Shown here in pieces: positions 33,223-45,574 of a stretch of DNA of 64,000 nt; positions within the stretch are counted from its first letter, which is position 1; every line of letters begins with the position of its first letter. Where the stretch lies: contig WTPW01000025.1 of the NCBI GenBank assembly GCA_009809945.1, positions 124,026 through 188,025 on the forward strand, given 5' to 3'. The translations under genes and the position numbers were made by a program. The notes beneath the pieces are model-generated. The model was not told the origin of the DNA, searched no databases, and was given only the letters and a program-made list of their open reading frames with translations. The DNA comes from Gigaspora margarita. Its lineage: Eukaryota; Glomeromycota; Glomeromycetes; Diversisporales; Gigasporaceae.

Positions 33223-33555
33223 ATTAATTGGGTTCATATTATTTACTAACAATTATTTCACAGACACTCTATTTGACTGACAAATTTTTTACCAACAAGT
33301 TCATTTTACCAACAGTACATTTTACCAAAGCTTATTTTATCAACAAGTTTTCTTCTATAAAGCATACTAACTTTAACTCTAATTTTACCCTAACCCTACC
33401 CTAACCCTAATAACAATAACCAGAATTACTTTGTCTGTAAAATGAGCTTTAGTAAAATGAACTGTCAGTAAAATAATCTTGTTAGTGAATAATTTGTTGG
33501 TCAAATGGAGTATCTGTGAAGTGATTGTCAGTAAAATAATTGCCACCAATTAATC
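33223..33555. repeat. Foldback element with a telomere-like centre
   Basis: Arms starting ATTGGGTTCATATTATTTAC and, from the right, ATTGGTGGCAATTATTTTAC stay complementary for well over 100 bases (both carry TTCACAGA and ACTC(T/C)ATTTGAC). The loop region around 33385-33412 reads ACCCTAACCCTACCCTAACC. No coding content. Confidence 0.8.
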
Positions 33556-33753
33556 AAATACTAATTATGATTATTTAGAGAAAAAACAGGTTTTCCTTAA
33601 TTTACTTTTTAGATCAATCTGCTATCAATTGTGATTTCTAAAATTAGAAATTAAAACATATATATTTATTTATAGGTAGCAATTTTATTGGTCAGATTTA
33701 AAAAATTGATGTGCAATTCAAAAATATCTATTATCAGTATTTATTTTTCATAT

Positions 33754-34282
33754 TGTTGAAAGTAAAAATAGGTATCGGTCAGAACCACGTGACATTGATT
33801 TTGCTAGAGTTTTCATAAAGGTACTATGATTACTCACTGATTATCCATTAGAAAACTGGTTCTGTGAACAGCCCATCGATTGAATGAAATCGACTAAATT
33901 GTAAAGGCATTAAATGCAAAATCAAAGAAGATTCGATATAACATGATTCTGCCATTTGATAAAAAAAATTGTAGGATAGAAGATAAAATTAGGAATCTCA
34001 TTAGAAGTAAAATAGTGTAAAATGATCAAGAATTTACCCTTCAGCAGCATGAATTGATTGCATTGTTGTAGCCTTTGTCCTATAATAAAGATAAACTGAT
34101 CTTGGTTTCTTTATCTCTTGTTTATAAAAATAAACTGTTCCATATACTCACTTTATACGTGATATGTCTTAGCCTTGCCAAATTGTACTGCCACTTACCA
34201 TTGGGTATATTATGAGGTATTTGGTCTTAGTGATTTGTAGTTGTCTGTTTTGTAATACTGGCCCAGATTTCTGCCTTCAACA
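33754..34282 (+). repeat. 5' LTR
   Basis: TG...CA-type ends with TGTTGAA/TTCAACA inversion. It matches 36125-36425 plus 38624-38855 along its length. Confidence 0.9.
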
Positions 34283-34300
34283 GTTTGGTGGTAACTGTGA
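34283..34300 (+). other. Candidate primer-binding site
   Basis: GTTTGGTGGTAACTGTGAG directly follows the 5' LTR. TGG would pair with the CCA end of a tRNA, but the tRNA cannot be named from here. Confidence 0.5.
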
Positions 34301-34539
34301 GATTCAAAATATCTACTCGAATTTATAATAGAAGCTTGAAATATTGATTGCAAGTAGATTCTGCAGCACTTTCTTATTTTTGATTTTTTTTTGTGTTGTT
34401 TTTGAGGCACTAACAGAATAGTATGCTCGTTTGGTTGTGTTTTTCGGACTAACAAAATGTGTCCACTCATTTTTTTGTTTATTTTGTATGAATTAGCCTT
34501 GTATCCATTTCTATAAAATTCTGTTTAAAACAAATGTAT

Positions 34540-34730
34540 AACATATACTTGCCACTAATATTTAATGAACCTCGAAGACAAGTTGAAGCTCAAACAAAAA
34601 AAACTAGATTACAGCAAGCCCAATAGAACTCTTAAAGCTTCCAGTTGACCAAACAAAGCTCACGAAAAGAAATGAAGTATACCTATTGTAGAGATAAAGG
34701 TCATAATATTAGTAGTACTCGCAAGTGACA
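34540..34730 (+). pseudogene. Relic of the LTR element's coding region, possible zinc-knuckle trace
   Basis: A short frame around 34672-34728 reads YTYCRDKGHNISS and resembles part of a CCHC knuckle (C..GH) with its outer cysteines lost. Flanking frames are stopped. A weak hint of a gag-type region only. Confidence 0.25.
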
Positions 34731-35163
34731 TACTTGAAAGAGGAGTGCATCACCTATTTTGCTATACTTACTAATAAACAAGCCACCAAAGTCCAGAAAA
34801 TTATCAACGAAGCTTTCAAAAACTGTGTGCTAGATAACAAACAAATTCTCTAAGCTCTGAAATTTGTGTTGAAAGTCTGGACGAAGTAATCCAAGAATAT
34901 AAAGAAGAAATCATGTACTTGCCTCTATACGTCCAAATAGCTTCATCTATAGAAAGTCTGCCTTCTGCATCCCATATAGTTTCTGCACTGAAAGTTCCCC
35001 CAAAGCCCTGGAGTATAGAAGGTTTCATGACAGAGATTCTTGATTCATACTATGTTCCAAAAGAGCTTTCAAAAGTGCTGATCTTGGTTCTACAGAAAAA
35101 ATAAAGTAGATTTATGCCCCTTTTACAAAATCTTGCCATTGAATTCAAAGCTATTGTACATAA

Positions 35164-35733
35164 GTGGACCTGGACGAAGAAGTTGCCCAAAATTTTCTAG
35201 AAGGAAAGTGTATTAAAAAGAATGAAATAATGGAAGCTAGAAGAGAAAAGGAAAGTGGAGTTAAAAAGAATGAAAAGGACAATAAACCTAATGAAAATGA
35301 TAATAAAGAGTATAATGATGATGAAATGATTGTAGGTGAAGAAGACAGTAAAAAAGAGAAAGACATAACCAAACCTACTGAAAAGAAAGACCTGAATAAT
35401 GCTTGCGAATCATGGATAAAGAAAGTTGAAGAGTTTCAAAGAGGTGAAGAAACTTCATGTGTCGATAACTGTAACTGGAATAAGATCCAAGTTAGAAGGA
35501 AAAAAGTAGTTGAATGTTGCTTAAATCATGCTGAAGATGGGTTTGCAACTAGACAATTTGATCCTGGTAGACCTTATAACCAAAATAGAGTAAGTCTTGA
35601 ACACGCCTGCAAAAGTTGGAAGAAAAAGATTAATAGATTTTTAAGGCGAAGTAAGATTGAACAAAAATATTTAAAAATGAATATAGGACAAAAGAAGTTC
35701 CCAGTAGTCTATATTATCAAGATTGGTATTTGA
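35164..35733 (+). CDS. Unrecognised charged ORF of the LTR element
   Basis: Open for 189 codons from a GTG; the first in-frame ATG codons are near 35221-35230. The N-terminal half is Lys/Glu/Asn-rich and probably disordered or coiled. The C-terminal half repeats a unit twice: ACESWIKKVEEFQRG and ACKSWKKKINRFLRR, separated by a Cys-containing stretch. I recognise no gag, protease or reverse transcriptase motif. Its place between the LTRs suggests an element-encoded protein, perhaps gag-like, but that is inference. Low-confidence start. Confidence 0.45.
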   Translation: MDLDEEVAQNFLEGKCIKKNEIMEARREKESGVKKNEKDNKPNENDNKEYNDDEMIVGEEDSKKEKDITKPTEKKDLNNACESWIKKVEEFQRGEETSCVDNCNWNKIQVRRKKVVECCLNHAEDGFATRQFDPGRPYNQNRVSLEHACKSWKKKINRFLRRSKIEQKYLKMNIGQKKFPVVYIIKIGI

Positions 35734-36111
35734 AAAAGTTCCTGTGAAGAAAATAAAAGTAAAAAGTTGCAAAAGGTAGATAAAAATTGATATAAGAACC
35801 CAGAGGAAAGAACTGCCCCATACTTACTAGCATGTGACTCCCATAACTGAATATTCAACCCTAGTGGATTCTAATATCGATGGAGGGAATTACTAAAGAA
35901 GAAAATAAAGTAATATTTAAAAGATAAAAAAAAAGATAAAAAAAAATTGCAAAGGCAGACGTATAATTTTTTTAAAGTCAGAGTTGAACTGAATGTTTTT
36001 TTAAGTTTTTTTTTGTATAAATTTGTTTTTTGTTAAGTTTGTTTTAGTTTAATTAGAAAAAATAGAAAGTGGGAGAGTCATATAGTTATTTTTCATAGGA
36101 TGTGAAGTATT

Positions 36112-36124
36112 AAGGTGGGAGAAT
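36112..36124 (+). other. Polypurine tract before the 3' LTR
   Basis: AAGGTGGGAGAAT lies immediately upstream of the 3' LTR start, as expected for plus-strand priming in LTR retrotransposons. Confidence 0.7.
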
Positions 36125-38855
36125 TGTTGGAGGTAGAAATGGATATCGGTCAGAACCACGTGCTATCAATTTTGCTGGAGTTCCTATGAAGGTACCATGA
36201 TCACTCACTGATCACTCATTAGAAAACTGGTTTTGCACACAGCCCATTAATTGAATGAAATTGACTAAATTGGGAAGGTTATTAAATGCAAAATCAAAGA
36301 AGATTCAATATGGCATGATTCTGCCATTTGATAAAGAAAAATTGTGGGATAGAAGATAAAAATTAGGATCCTATTAGAAGTAAAATAGTATAAAATGATC
36401 GAGAAATGTACCCTTAAGCAGCATGCAGTCAGGGAATATACTGAATTAGAATAATGTAAATCACTTCTTTTATGGTAATAAAATGTCAATCAGATTATTC
36501 TAGATTCCTTCCAATGTGATTATCAGCTCTGTTGACTAGCCAATAAAATTGAAAGGCAAAACAGTAACAACCAAGAATTTTATTACTGCACATATATATA
36601 TACAGTACATACAACACTTTAATCTATTATACTATATTAATATCCTGTTAACTGTATGTGCTGCTTTCATATATACGTATATGTGTACTATTGTTAAATA
36701 ACTTTTGGTGAATTTTCCAGATTTTCAAAGTATAAAAATGCGTTGATTAATTTACATGCTTGCTTTTAATGCAGTGATGTTAATTTATCTTGTTGACAGT
36801 ATAGTTTACTTCTATATATAGATTGAGAAGGGTTAGACTGAAGCGAACTTGGAAAATATAGGTATGATAAATTCCAACCAACACTATAAGACCTAAACAA
36901 CACACTCTAAACCACTATCTAATCTAAAACCCTAATAATGGAAGGCTTCACAAGAGGTGTAAAAAGACTTGGTCTAAGTAATTAGGGTATTATATTATAA
37001 TAAAGAAAGAGCAAGTTTTGATAATAATAAATATTGATTTTTTAAAGTATTAATTTAACCAAGTTCAAATATGAGAAAAGTTTTTTATTTATTTATTTAA
37101 AAATTTTTTAAAAAAATCTCACCAACTTATAACTACTAAATTAACATAAATAAAGTATAATAGGGTACATCTATTTAATTTATATTTTTAAGGACAGAAG
37201 AATGTGAGAAATAAAATTTACACTTTCGGTCTGTTATTTAACAGATATATAGTTAATTAGTAATTTGACAAAAAACCTTAATTTTAATAAATATTATACA
37301 CATAACTAATATTAATTGAGCAAAGTTTTTATTTATTGTGGCATATAAATTACAACTGTTAAATTACTAGTTTATAACTACAATGTCCATGTGTTGATGA
37401 AATATATGAATTAGGATTTTTTTATTTTTACAGAATTAATGTTGAAATGGATGAATATAAAGCAGTCGCTCAATTCAAAAATCTACTAATATGAAGCATA
37501 CTGAAGAAATCAATTGCCATGGTTATTGTTACAAATATGGGATAAAACGAAAGATTATGACTAATACTCAACAAAATTATCATATTTGCCTATAATAAAA
37601 TATAACTTGCCTTGGTAGCTTAATTTGTCTGCATTATTTGGTTCTTTTTCTAGTAATTTTGTTAAATTATTAATTAAACCAACAAGGCTATATTTTTTCT
37701 AATATTAATGCATTTATTGATTTTTTATTAATGTCTTCACTATCAGTTAAAAAATATATAAATTTAAATTAGCCATAAACATAAAATAAACTCTGCAAGG
37801 TAACTGGGTACCTCGTTATATGCAGGAGATTTACATATGACAAAAGTGCATTGTAGCTTCTGTTTGACAAACACCAGTGTGACAATCATACTTGGGCACT
37901 ATTTGAGTAAGCTGGGTATTGGCCTATTTTTAAATTTTAGATAGCTTTTCTTTGTAATATATAAACATAATGCAAATATATCTAATAAATATAGAGCAAG
38001 ATTGTCAAAGGAAAAAAAAATTAAAATAAAAAAAATAAACTCTGAATAAATTTACCAGAATATTTAAAATTTTTGTTGCCAAGGTTCACTTTTACTGACC
38101 CACCTTGTGATCTAAACCCACCACAAGGATATCCTCGATTTTTTTATCGCTTAGCTTTGTACAAAATCTGATTCCAATTATTCAATTCTATTAACTTTGA
38201 CATGCTTATTTTATAGGTCCTACTTTAGAGTAAAATAGATTATTTAGTAGATTATTAAGCTAAATGCTCTATAGTTAAGGCAAAAGCCTTTTTGCAAAGG
38301 TAAGAAGCTTAAAAACATATAATTTGCGAACAAGGTTACCTTCTTACCTTTTAGCTTGTGTGTAAAAGATTCTTGAATTTTGGGTCTCACCTACTTTTCA
38401 ACATGTATTAACTCACATGGATTATTGTAGATTAATTAAACTAGAGGTCTTGTATTGTCTACTTGTGGGGTTTATTCTTGAATTTCCAATATGAATTAGA
38501 AGCATAACAAATTCCCAAAAATGCTAGCAAAAATGTGCACAAGAACCAATCAAATTCGAGAATCAATGCATAGATCATTCTAGAACCCAATTTTCTAATT
38601 TGGTATATCCTCTAACTGGCATGACTTGATTGCATTGTTGAAGCCTTTGTCCTGTAATAAAGATAAACTGATCTTGGTTTCTTTGTCCCTCATTTATAAA
38701 ACTAAACTGTTCTGTATACTCACCTTATACCCAATATGCCTTAGCCTTGCCAAATTGTACCACCTCTTACTATTGGGTATATCATAAAGTGTTTTGGTCT
38801 TGATGGTTGGTAGTTGTCTGTCCTGTGATGCCAGCCCAGATTTCTACCTTCAACA
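36125..38855 (+). repeat. 3' LTR, interrupted by a 2.2-kb insertion
   Basis: The first part, 36125-36425, matches 33754 to about 34050 and the second part, 38624-38855, matches about 34050-34282. The gap between them is the TIR element at 36426-38618 with its GCATG duplication. Confidence 0.9.
36426..38618. mobile_element. TIR element of unassigned superfamily, 5-bp target duplication
   Basis: Ends CAGTCAGGGAATATACTGAA and, from the right, CAGTTAGAGGATATACCAAA, about 28 bp imperfect. Flanked by perfect GCATG (36421-36425 and 38619-38623). The position is fixed by the uninterrupted 5' LTR. The 2193-bp interior is AT-rich. I found no transposase; a short protein-like stretch near 37447-37560 is stopped. 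A hairpin with GGTAAGAAG/CTTCTTACC arms lies near 38299-38350. Confidence 0.82.
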
Positions 38856-39390
38856 ATATGTACAAAAGTGTATGCATGTATTTAATATACTTTCTATATT
38901 ATTTATCTTAATTCATCAATTTATATACATCATTTAATTTACAATTGGAACTATTCAACTTGGCTGTCATCTAAATTAATTTGGTTGTAAATTTTTTATA
39001 CAAAGTCATTGCATTCTTTTCTGATATTTGTTTCTCATAAACATGTTCTTTTTAGTTTCTCTTTTTTAATATAACTAGTCTCTTGTATGTCTTCTTTCAT
39101 AATAAGCATTTCACTCTTTTTAAGTTTTCAAATGATATGCTATTGCTTTATAAATATATTAAATTATGAGAAACAAATCTTATAGCATTAGACATTTTAG
39201 ATTAATTACATACAAACGTATCAAAACAATATGTAATACTAATTAAAAAATTGATAGTATTTATTAATTTTTAAATATTATAGTAGATTTCAGATAAGTG
39301 ATAGCTAATAATTGTATCAATTAGTAACAAAAATTTTATTTTCAATTATACACCTAGTAACTAGAGTATAATTAGATCTAAAATAGAATT
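38856..39390. other. AT-rich, no gene recognised
   Basis: No repeat pair or frame was found. Confidence 0.5.
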
Positions 39391-39583
39391 TTACAAGAGT
39401 GTTCCCAAAATTCTGGGTTGGATGCATTGGATATAGATCCCAAATTGGTTCTATAGCAAAATTATTAGCTAGGTATTTTATTTAATGAATAGATATGATT
39501 TATTAGTAAAATTTTTTATAATCTTGGAGCAAAATTGATTGATTCTGATCCAGCTGACTATGACTCCAATATACTCTGACTGG
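39391..39583 (+). repeat. Repeat H without the SINE (empty site)
   Basis: Aligns with 24640-24787 joined directly to 25825-25905. It has lost about 30 bp and shows C-to-T changes relative to the other copy. It proves the borders of SINE-1. Confidence 0.88.
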
Positions 39584-40708
39584 AATGGTGGGTTGGGTCA
39601 GGTATTACTAAACCTGAACCTAACCCATTGAATTATAGACCTGAACTGAACCTGCTATTGAACTATATGCCTAATCGAACTCACTAAATTACAGGCCCAA
39701 TCTAGGCCTGCCTGTATTTATCAGGCCAGGCTGGGCCTATAATAAAATGGGCTGGACCAAATAAATTTTTAATAAATTTATAGTGCATTATTTAATGCTA
39801 CAATTCCATAATGCAGTAATGCCGCACTAATACAAATTGTAATAATGCAATACTGTAACTACAATATAATATTATAATATTATAATTAAGTAACTATATA
39901 ACATCCAGTCACTCCAAACTGGAAACTGATAAATATATTGTTATTTGCCATACAAGCATTTTATTTACATTAATTAATTGGTAGCATAAAGGTTATTTAA
40001 AGTATATTTTGCACCAGAATACAATAGTTATAATAAAATTTAAAAACATATAAGTATGTATGTTGATAAATGCTGTTAACAATAATATAATTTCTGATCA
40101 ATTAGCTCACTAAAAATGTTCTCAAACAATGACTTATAAACTGACTAATTGGTCAAAAAAATAAATCATAATGTTTAAGTTAACATAAAAACATAGATCT
40201 ACAAAATACTTTCTTTAAAGTTATTATATATACTAAATCAATGAAGTTGACAAAGTCAAATTCGAAAAATATTTAATAGTATATTATTTAAAGGAAACCA
40301 TATTTCAGTATGGCATTTAACAAATAGTATTATAGCAGATAGTATTTTTGCATTATAGCATTATAGCATTATAGCATTACAGTATACAAAAATTACAGTA
40401 AAAAAATACAGCAATGTATTAATTTGTAAAACTAATTCTACTACCAACTATATTACAGAATACCTATTACTCCTTACCCAGGTACTAAAGTTTAATATAA
40501 AGTTTACCAGGTATTAATAGGTTTTACTAGGCCTATTTACAAAGTCCAAACCCAATCTGGTATTTTATAAATCTGGATTAGAACCAGCTAATATTTTTTT
40601 AATCCAGCCCAAACTTGGCCCAATTAAATAACAGGTTTAAAATTTAAGCCTATTTGACCCAGCCTCATCCACTAATTTCTGGGTTTGGCCTGGCCCATTT
40701 TGGACCCT
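39584..40708. mobile_element. hAT-like element with GGGTC/GGCCTGG word arrays
   Basis: Both ends (39584-39760 and 40515-40708) are made of GGGTCAGG, GGCCTGG, AACCTGAACC and their complements in inverted arrangement. The right end reads GGCCCATTTTGGACCCTA. The AT-rich centre contains ATAATGC and GCATTATA words, including four tandem GCATTATA-like copies at 40350-40380. The left terminal repeat is not clear and no target duplication was found, so the class is by analogy. Confidence 0.5.
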
Positions 40709-41621
40709 AGATATAATTGATTTATATCCTGTAATCTTGATATAGTAATCAGGGTATAAGCTTTGAAATTTTTTAAGAATTATATATTTTTATATTTATT
40801 AATATTATTTATTAATTACATTAATAAATTTATTTTATAAAGTTTATATATTATAATTATTTTAATTTATTATTTAATAAAAAAAATTTTATTTTACTCA
40901 AATAACAGATACAATTACATTTCATATAAGCACTTAATATAAGCATATTTATTTTTGAATAAATTACTATTAACTATATATGAGGGTGTCAATAGAAACA
41001 AGCAAATCAGGTAAATCATAGTTTTGAGATAACGTGATTTTTGTATAGTATTACACAAACTCAAATAAACAATAATCAATGATTCAGCCTTGATCAGTAT
41101 CAATTGGCCTTAATTAGAAAGTGTCATGTAATATAAATGTTTCAATAGAAACCAAGCAAATTTATTTGCTTGGTTTCTATTGATCTCTTATTAAGAAATT
41201 TTAAAGCTTTAGTTTGTTATATTCTTTAAATTAATTTAATAAATTACACGTGTTAATAAAAGTTAGAGCCTAACAGATTGTTTTAGTTTATAAAAAACTA
41301 AAGTTGTCCACTAGTTGACACTTTACTACAGATTAAGGATTTAAGAGTATTCATTAAAAAACCCTTAGATCTTTTATCAAAAAGTACAATGAAATAAATA
41401 TAAGCAATACCTTCTTTGAAAAAATCAATAAATAAATAATAAAAAGAAATAAAGAAAGAACAGAAAGAAAAAAAAACAATAGTAAGTTCATTTTATTTAT
41501 TTCATATCTATTTGATTTGGTTCTTTATAAAAATTCTTTAGATCAGATATCTTTACTAATATAGAGAAAACCTCTAGTGTCTTTTAGAATATTCACAATT
41601 AAGTTAGCATATTTTGAGATA
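40709..41621. other. AT-rich sequence containing a probable MITE (family B, 40981-41183)
   Basis: Near 40985 the sequence reads GAGGGTGTCAATAGAAACAA. At 41142-41183 a near-perfect hairpin carries TCAATAGAAACCAAGCAAAT and its complement. The element at 48471-48689 has the same kind of end, so a family with GTCAATAGAAAC termini is likely. A purine-rich run lies near 41440-41480. Confidence 0.5.
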
Positions 41622-41781
41622 CAACTTACTTTCATTATAATGAATTTCCAGGCTAAGAAAAAAATTTTTACTATAGCTTGAGAAAATATTATGTACTTCA
41701 CAATATCGAATTGAGATTAGATATTCTGAAATTTAAAAATTCTTCACTATATTGGAAGTTTACTATAATGAAAGTGAGTTG
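41622..41781. mobile_element. 160-bp TA-flanked MITE
   Basis: Inverted ends CAACTTACTTTCATTATAAT and, from the right, CAACTCACTTTCATTATAGT, bordered by TA on both sides. Confidence 0.85.
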
Positions 41782-41783
41782 TA

Positions 41784-42654
41784 TTTTTGTTTTTTATTTA
41801 TTTTAGGCATTTTTGATGTATTGCTTAGATTTTATTATAAAAAAAGCTTTTAGATACTTTCAAGTGATAGCCTAAATCTTGTAGTATTAGATCTTTATGA
41901 TAATGTTTTGTAAATCTTCAAGACAAGCAAAAGTAGCAGGCTTGGTTGTGAAGTCTTAGATCTTTTTTTTCTGAATAATGGGCCATAATAAAGTTATAAT
42001 TGGATGTGTAATAATTAAGAGTAAATAAAGTAATAAAAAATTTTTTATTAATGGAATTCAAATTACATTTAAAAGCAGATTAAAATTAACTTAAAATCTA
42101 GTAATTATCAGATTATTAAATCAGATGAAATTGAATTCTATGTATTTTGTCCAGAATATTTTCATTTTATAATGCAATTGAAAACTTACTAACTTTCTTG
42201 ATGGCAAATCTTTAATTGACATCATAAATCCTTTTATATTATTATGTGAGAGGATTATATTTTTATATAAAAGCTATTAGAACTACTTAAAATTATTAAT
42301 ATAATTCACTACAAGTGTAAAAAGTACAATTGCCTTGATAATTACATTTGCAATAATTAATGTTCTAGAATAAATGACTAATATATTTTTGTGCCAATTA
42401 AAAATTTTGTCAATTTTTAATTAACATGCGATTGTAGAATAATCTAGATCACATTTAGATATCAAATTGATTGTATATAAAATTTAAGTTCATTAAAAAA
42501 ATTATCATTATAATTGCAAAGTTAAACTACTATCTTTTTGTTTATAAATAATCATATCAATAAGTCATATACTTCAAGAATTGTCTTTATATTGTCAAGT
42601 TTTTGCTAAAAATTTCTTATTTTTTTTTATAAGCAAAAACTTTCTTTGGATTTA
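41784..42654. other. AT-rich, no gene recognised
   Basis: No supported frame and no element ends. Confidence 0.5.
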
Positions 42655-42710
42655 TTTAAAAAAAGGTGTGGTTTATTAAAAAAAAAGGTGTGGTTTATTT
42701 AAAAAAAGGT
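42655..42710. repeat. ~20-bp tandem repeat, three copies
   Basis: Units of AAAAAAAGGTGTGGTTTATT with slight length variation; the third copy is incomplete. Confidence 0.85.
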
Positions 42711-43371
42711 TCATTAACTATTACATCTGTTAAATAATTTTTGTAAAAATATTATCTTTGTCAGTTAATAAATTGTCTTAAAAAGAAAATAAAATGTGGG
42801 TTCCTATTGACCTTCTAAAACCCACTTATACTTTTAATATAAACTCTACTCTAAAACTAACCTTTAACCTTAACTCTTTAACTTTAAAAAATGCACCCAA
42901 AAATTTTTTTTTAAATGCTTTTAAATTTTTTATACTATACATATTTCCAATAATTGACATTAGTCAATTAATAAATTGAGAAATGACAACATAGTATAGA
43001 TGATCTGATTAATATGATATGGAGTGCCAATTCTACAATTATGTACCATACTGCTCCAGTGTTATTTATATACATAAATATCATAGCTGTTGATTAATGT
43101 TTTGAATTGAATATGCACTAAATGGATTTGGAATCACCTTTAATTTGGTTTAAAATTCTTTACGGAATGGATTTAAAATTTTATTGACATAAATATATTT
43201 AGAATCAACCTATTTTGATTCTAAATCTACCTATATTGATTCTAAATCTACCAAGATTCTATTCTGATGTATGACATATATAAATGTTCAAGTTGGGTTC
43301 TTAAAAAGGCAATAGGATAAGCTACTGCATTGCACTGATTAAAGATCCTCTTTTTACTATAGTGTGCCAAG
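42711..43371. other. AT-rich, short direct repeat, no gene
   Basis: A 61-codon open frame at 42794-42979 is low-complexity (Leu/Asn/Phe/Thr) and not credible. GATTCTAAATCTACC occurs twice at 43217-43252. Confidence 0.5.
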
Positions 43372-43657
43372 TAGGGTTCCTCAAATTCAAATCAAATCAA
43401 ATATTGGGTCAATTTGAATTTGATCAAATCAAATTGACCCTGATTTGAATTTGATTTGATTCAAATATTTGGATTTGAATTTGATTTGAATTTGAATTTT
43501 TAATAGTAATTTTCAAATCAAATCAAATATTTGTCAAATCAAATCAAATTTGGCCAGATTTGAATTTGATCAAATCAAATATAATCAAATTTGAATTTGA
43601 ATTTGATCAAAAATTTGATTCAAATATTTGAATATCAAATCAAATTGCGGAACCCTA
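43372..43657. mobile_element. hAT-like MITE built of TTTGAATTTGAT words
   Basis: Ends TAGGGTTCC and GGAACCCTA. The flanks GTGCCAAG (43364-43371) and GCGCCAAG (43658-43665) agree at 7 of 8, fitting hAT. The 286-bp body is almost entirely TTTGAATTTGAT/ATCAAATTCAAA in both orientations, so it can fold on itself extensively. Confidence 0.85.
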
Positions 43658-43665
43658 GCGCCAAG

Positions 43666-44406
43666 TCACTTCTATCAAAAATCATGTATATTTTAATAAA
43701 TCAATAATATCTTAAGTTTTAAATATTTTTTAAAAATGTAACCAATAAAAACTATTGTTTTCATTAGTACCTTCCAAATTATCAGTTAGAATATTTAAAA
43801 AAGTTTATAAATTAAAGTTATAAGCGCTTAAAGTTATTAGGCTTTCAAAATTTTGGTATTTAATATAAATAAATTTAATATTTTTTTATTTTTTTTTAAT
43901 CCAATCAGAATTAGTATATAACGCATTCTTATTGGCTAAAAAGCATTTATATATACCCAAATTTGGTGATTTGATGTGAAGTGACTTGGTGCACAATATA
44001 TCCAATGCAAAATGCCCGGGTAAGAACTGCAAAAATTTCATTCATCATAAGTAGCTTGTTTTAACCTCAAACTGTATACCAAATGAGAAATGCATATGCA
44101 TTTGAAAATTTTCTAGGTTACAATAAAGGTTCTTTAATGTACAATATAACCAGTATTTTTTAAACTTTTGTTAGATGTTTTATTTAGACTCAGGATTTTT
44201 AATTATGATAGTACAGGCATGCATATAATTATTGTATTGTTTTAGCCTATGCATGCACACTAGCCTAGAAATAAACCTCATAAATTAGTTCTTGTACATA
44301 TAACTTTTGAAAGCCAAGAGAAAACCTGTAATTTGCATTCTTAATGCATATCAATAAAAAAGCTTGATTCAATTTCTTATAGCATTAACATTAATTATCT
44401 ACATAA
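43666..44406. other. AT-rich, probable upstream part of the next transposon
   Basis: No frame recognised. Lies immediately 5' of the broken transposase-like gene. Confidence 0.45.
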
Positions 44407-45469
44407 TATGAATACTGATACACATCCATTGTTTAATTGCATATTCGAAGAAACACATAGTGAAATAAAAGATTTAAACTATAAGTTAAGCCAATTACAA
44501 GATATTTATTAATCAAACTATAATTCTGATGATAGTAAAACAAGTGATAATGAAACTAATTGTCAAAATTCTGGTAAAGATATATTATTAGATAATATAG
44601 ATAATAATCGTTTTACTTTAAACAAATTAAAGAATTTCAAAAAACCTTTTTTCAATGACCAATAAAATACTTGATATAATGCATTTTTAACAAAACTTAA
44701 GCAAAAAAATTGCTATCAACAAAATTTCTTTTAACAAAAATTATCCACAAACTGCTCTTGATAGATTTTATAAAATTAAAGCAATATCACAATCAGAAAT
44801 GAATTTATATTTTTTGGGTATGATTGATGGAAGCATTAAAGAAGCCAAATCTATATCAAAAGTACCAAAATCATATTAATCATATTTAGTAACAAATTAT
44901 AATTTTTCAGGAGTTTCAATTTGTCAACCAGCTTGGTTAATAATTCATGGAATAGGTAAAACAAAGTGGGAAGCTTTACATACCTACTATCAAAATCATG
45001 GGCTTAAATCAAAGGCTCATGCATTTACTAGGAGTTAGCAATCACACAATTTCTTTCACAACTACTTTGAATGTACTAAAATTTATAACAAATTTGCCAA
45101 TCAACATAGATTACCTTCACCAGATAAGATACTTATAATTAAAAAGTGTAAATATAGTAAATTTAATAGCAGAGAATTGTCAAAAAGTTAATATAGTTTT
45201 TATTAATATTGGAATGTAGCTAACTTATGTTTAAAGTTTTTTTTAGCTAAATAAACTTTAAGTTTTTTAAAAAAGAATAGTTCTGGTTCTAATAGTAAAA
45301 AAATTGGTTAGTAAACTATAATATATTTTTTTTATAGCTATATAATTTTATAAAGATATTCCAATATAATATATATAAAATAGTATATAATTCTTTGCTA
45401 ATTGTTATAAAATTTATATCTTTTAATTGCAATTACTAATTAATTAGCTTACTAAAACTTAAATATTTT

Positions 45470-45574
45470 AATATTTAATGATGTAGTAATTATATAATTA
45501 TTATTTAGTTGCTTATATTAATATTTAATAATGATGTAGTAATTACATAATTATTATTTAGTTGCTTATATTAA
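45470..45574. repeat. ~53-bp tandem pair
   Basis: Two copies containing GATGTAGTAATTA and TTATTTAGTTGCTTATATTA, in a gap between transposase blocks. Confidence 0.85.

Larger units (their letters stand above)
33754..38855 (+). mobile_element. Non-autonomous LTR retrotransposon with split 3' LTR
   Basis: LTRs begin TGTTGAAAGT or TGTTGGAGGT and end CTTCAACA. The 5' LTR (529 bp) and the 3' LTR (about 533 bp once the insertion at 36426-38618 is removed) align along their length. The 5' LTR is followed at once by a TGGTGG primer-binding-type sequence. A purine tract AAGGTGGGAGAAT sits directly before the 3' LTR. ATAT borders both outer ends. The internal region is only 1842 bp, with no protease, reverse transcriptase or integrase, so it would need a partner element. 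Confidence 0.9.

Noticed and set aside
34210..34470. 86-codon minus-strand ORF
   Set aside because: Runs from the 5' LTR into the internal region on the opposite strand of the element.
35151..35372. Minus-strand Ser/Leu/Phe-rich ORF
   Set aside because: Antisense shadow of the Lys/Glu-rich ORF of the LTR element.
42794..42979. 61-codon ORF
   Set aside because: Low-complexity Leu/Asn/Thr sequence in AT-rich DNA, with no gene context.
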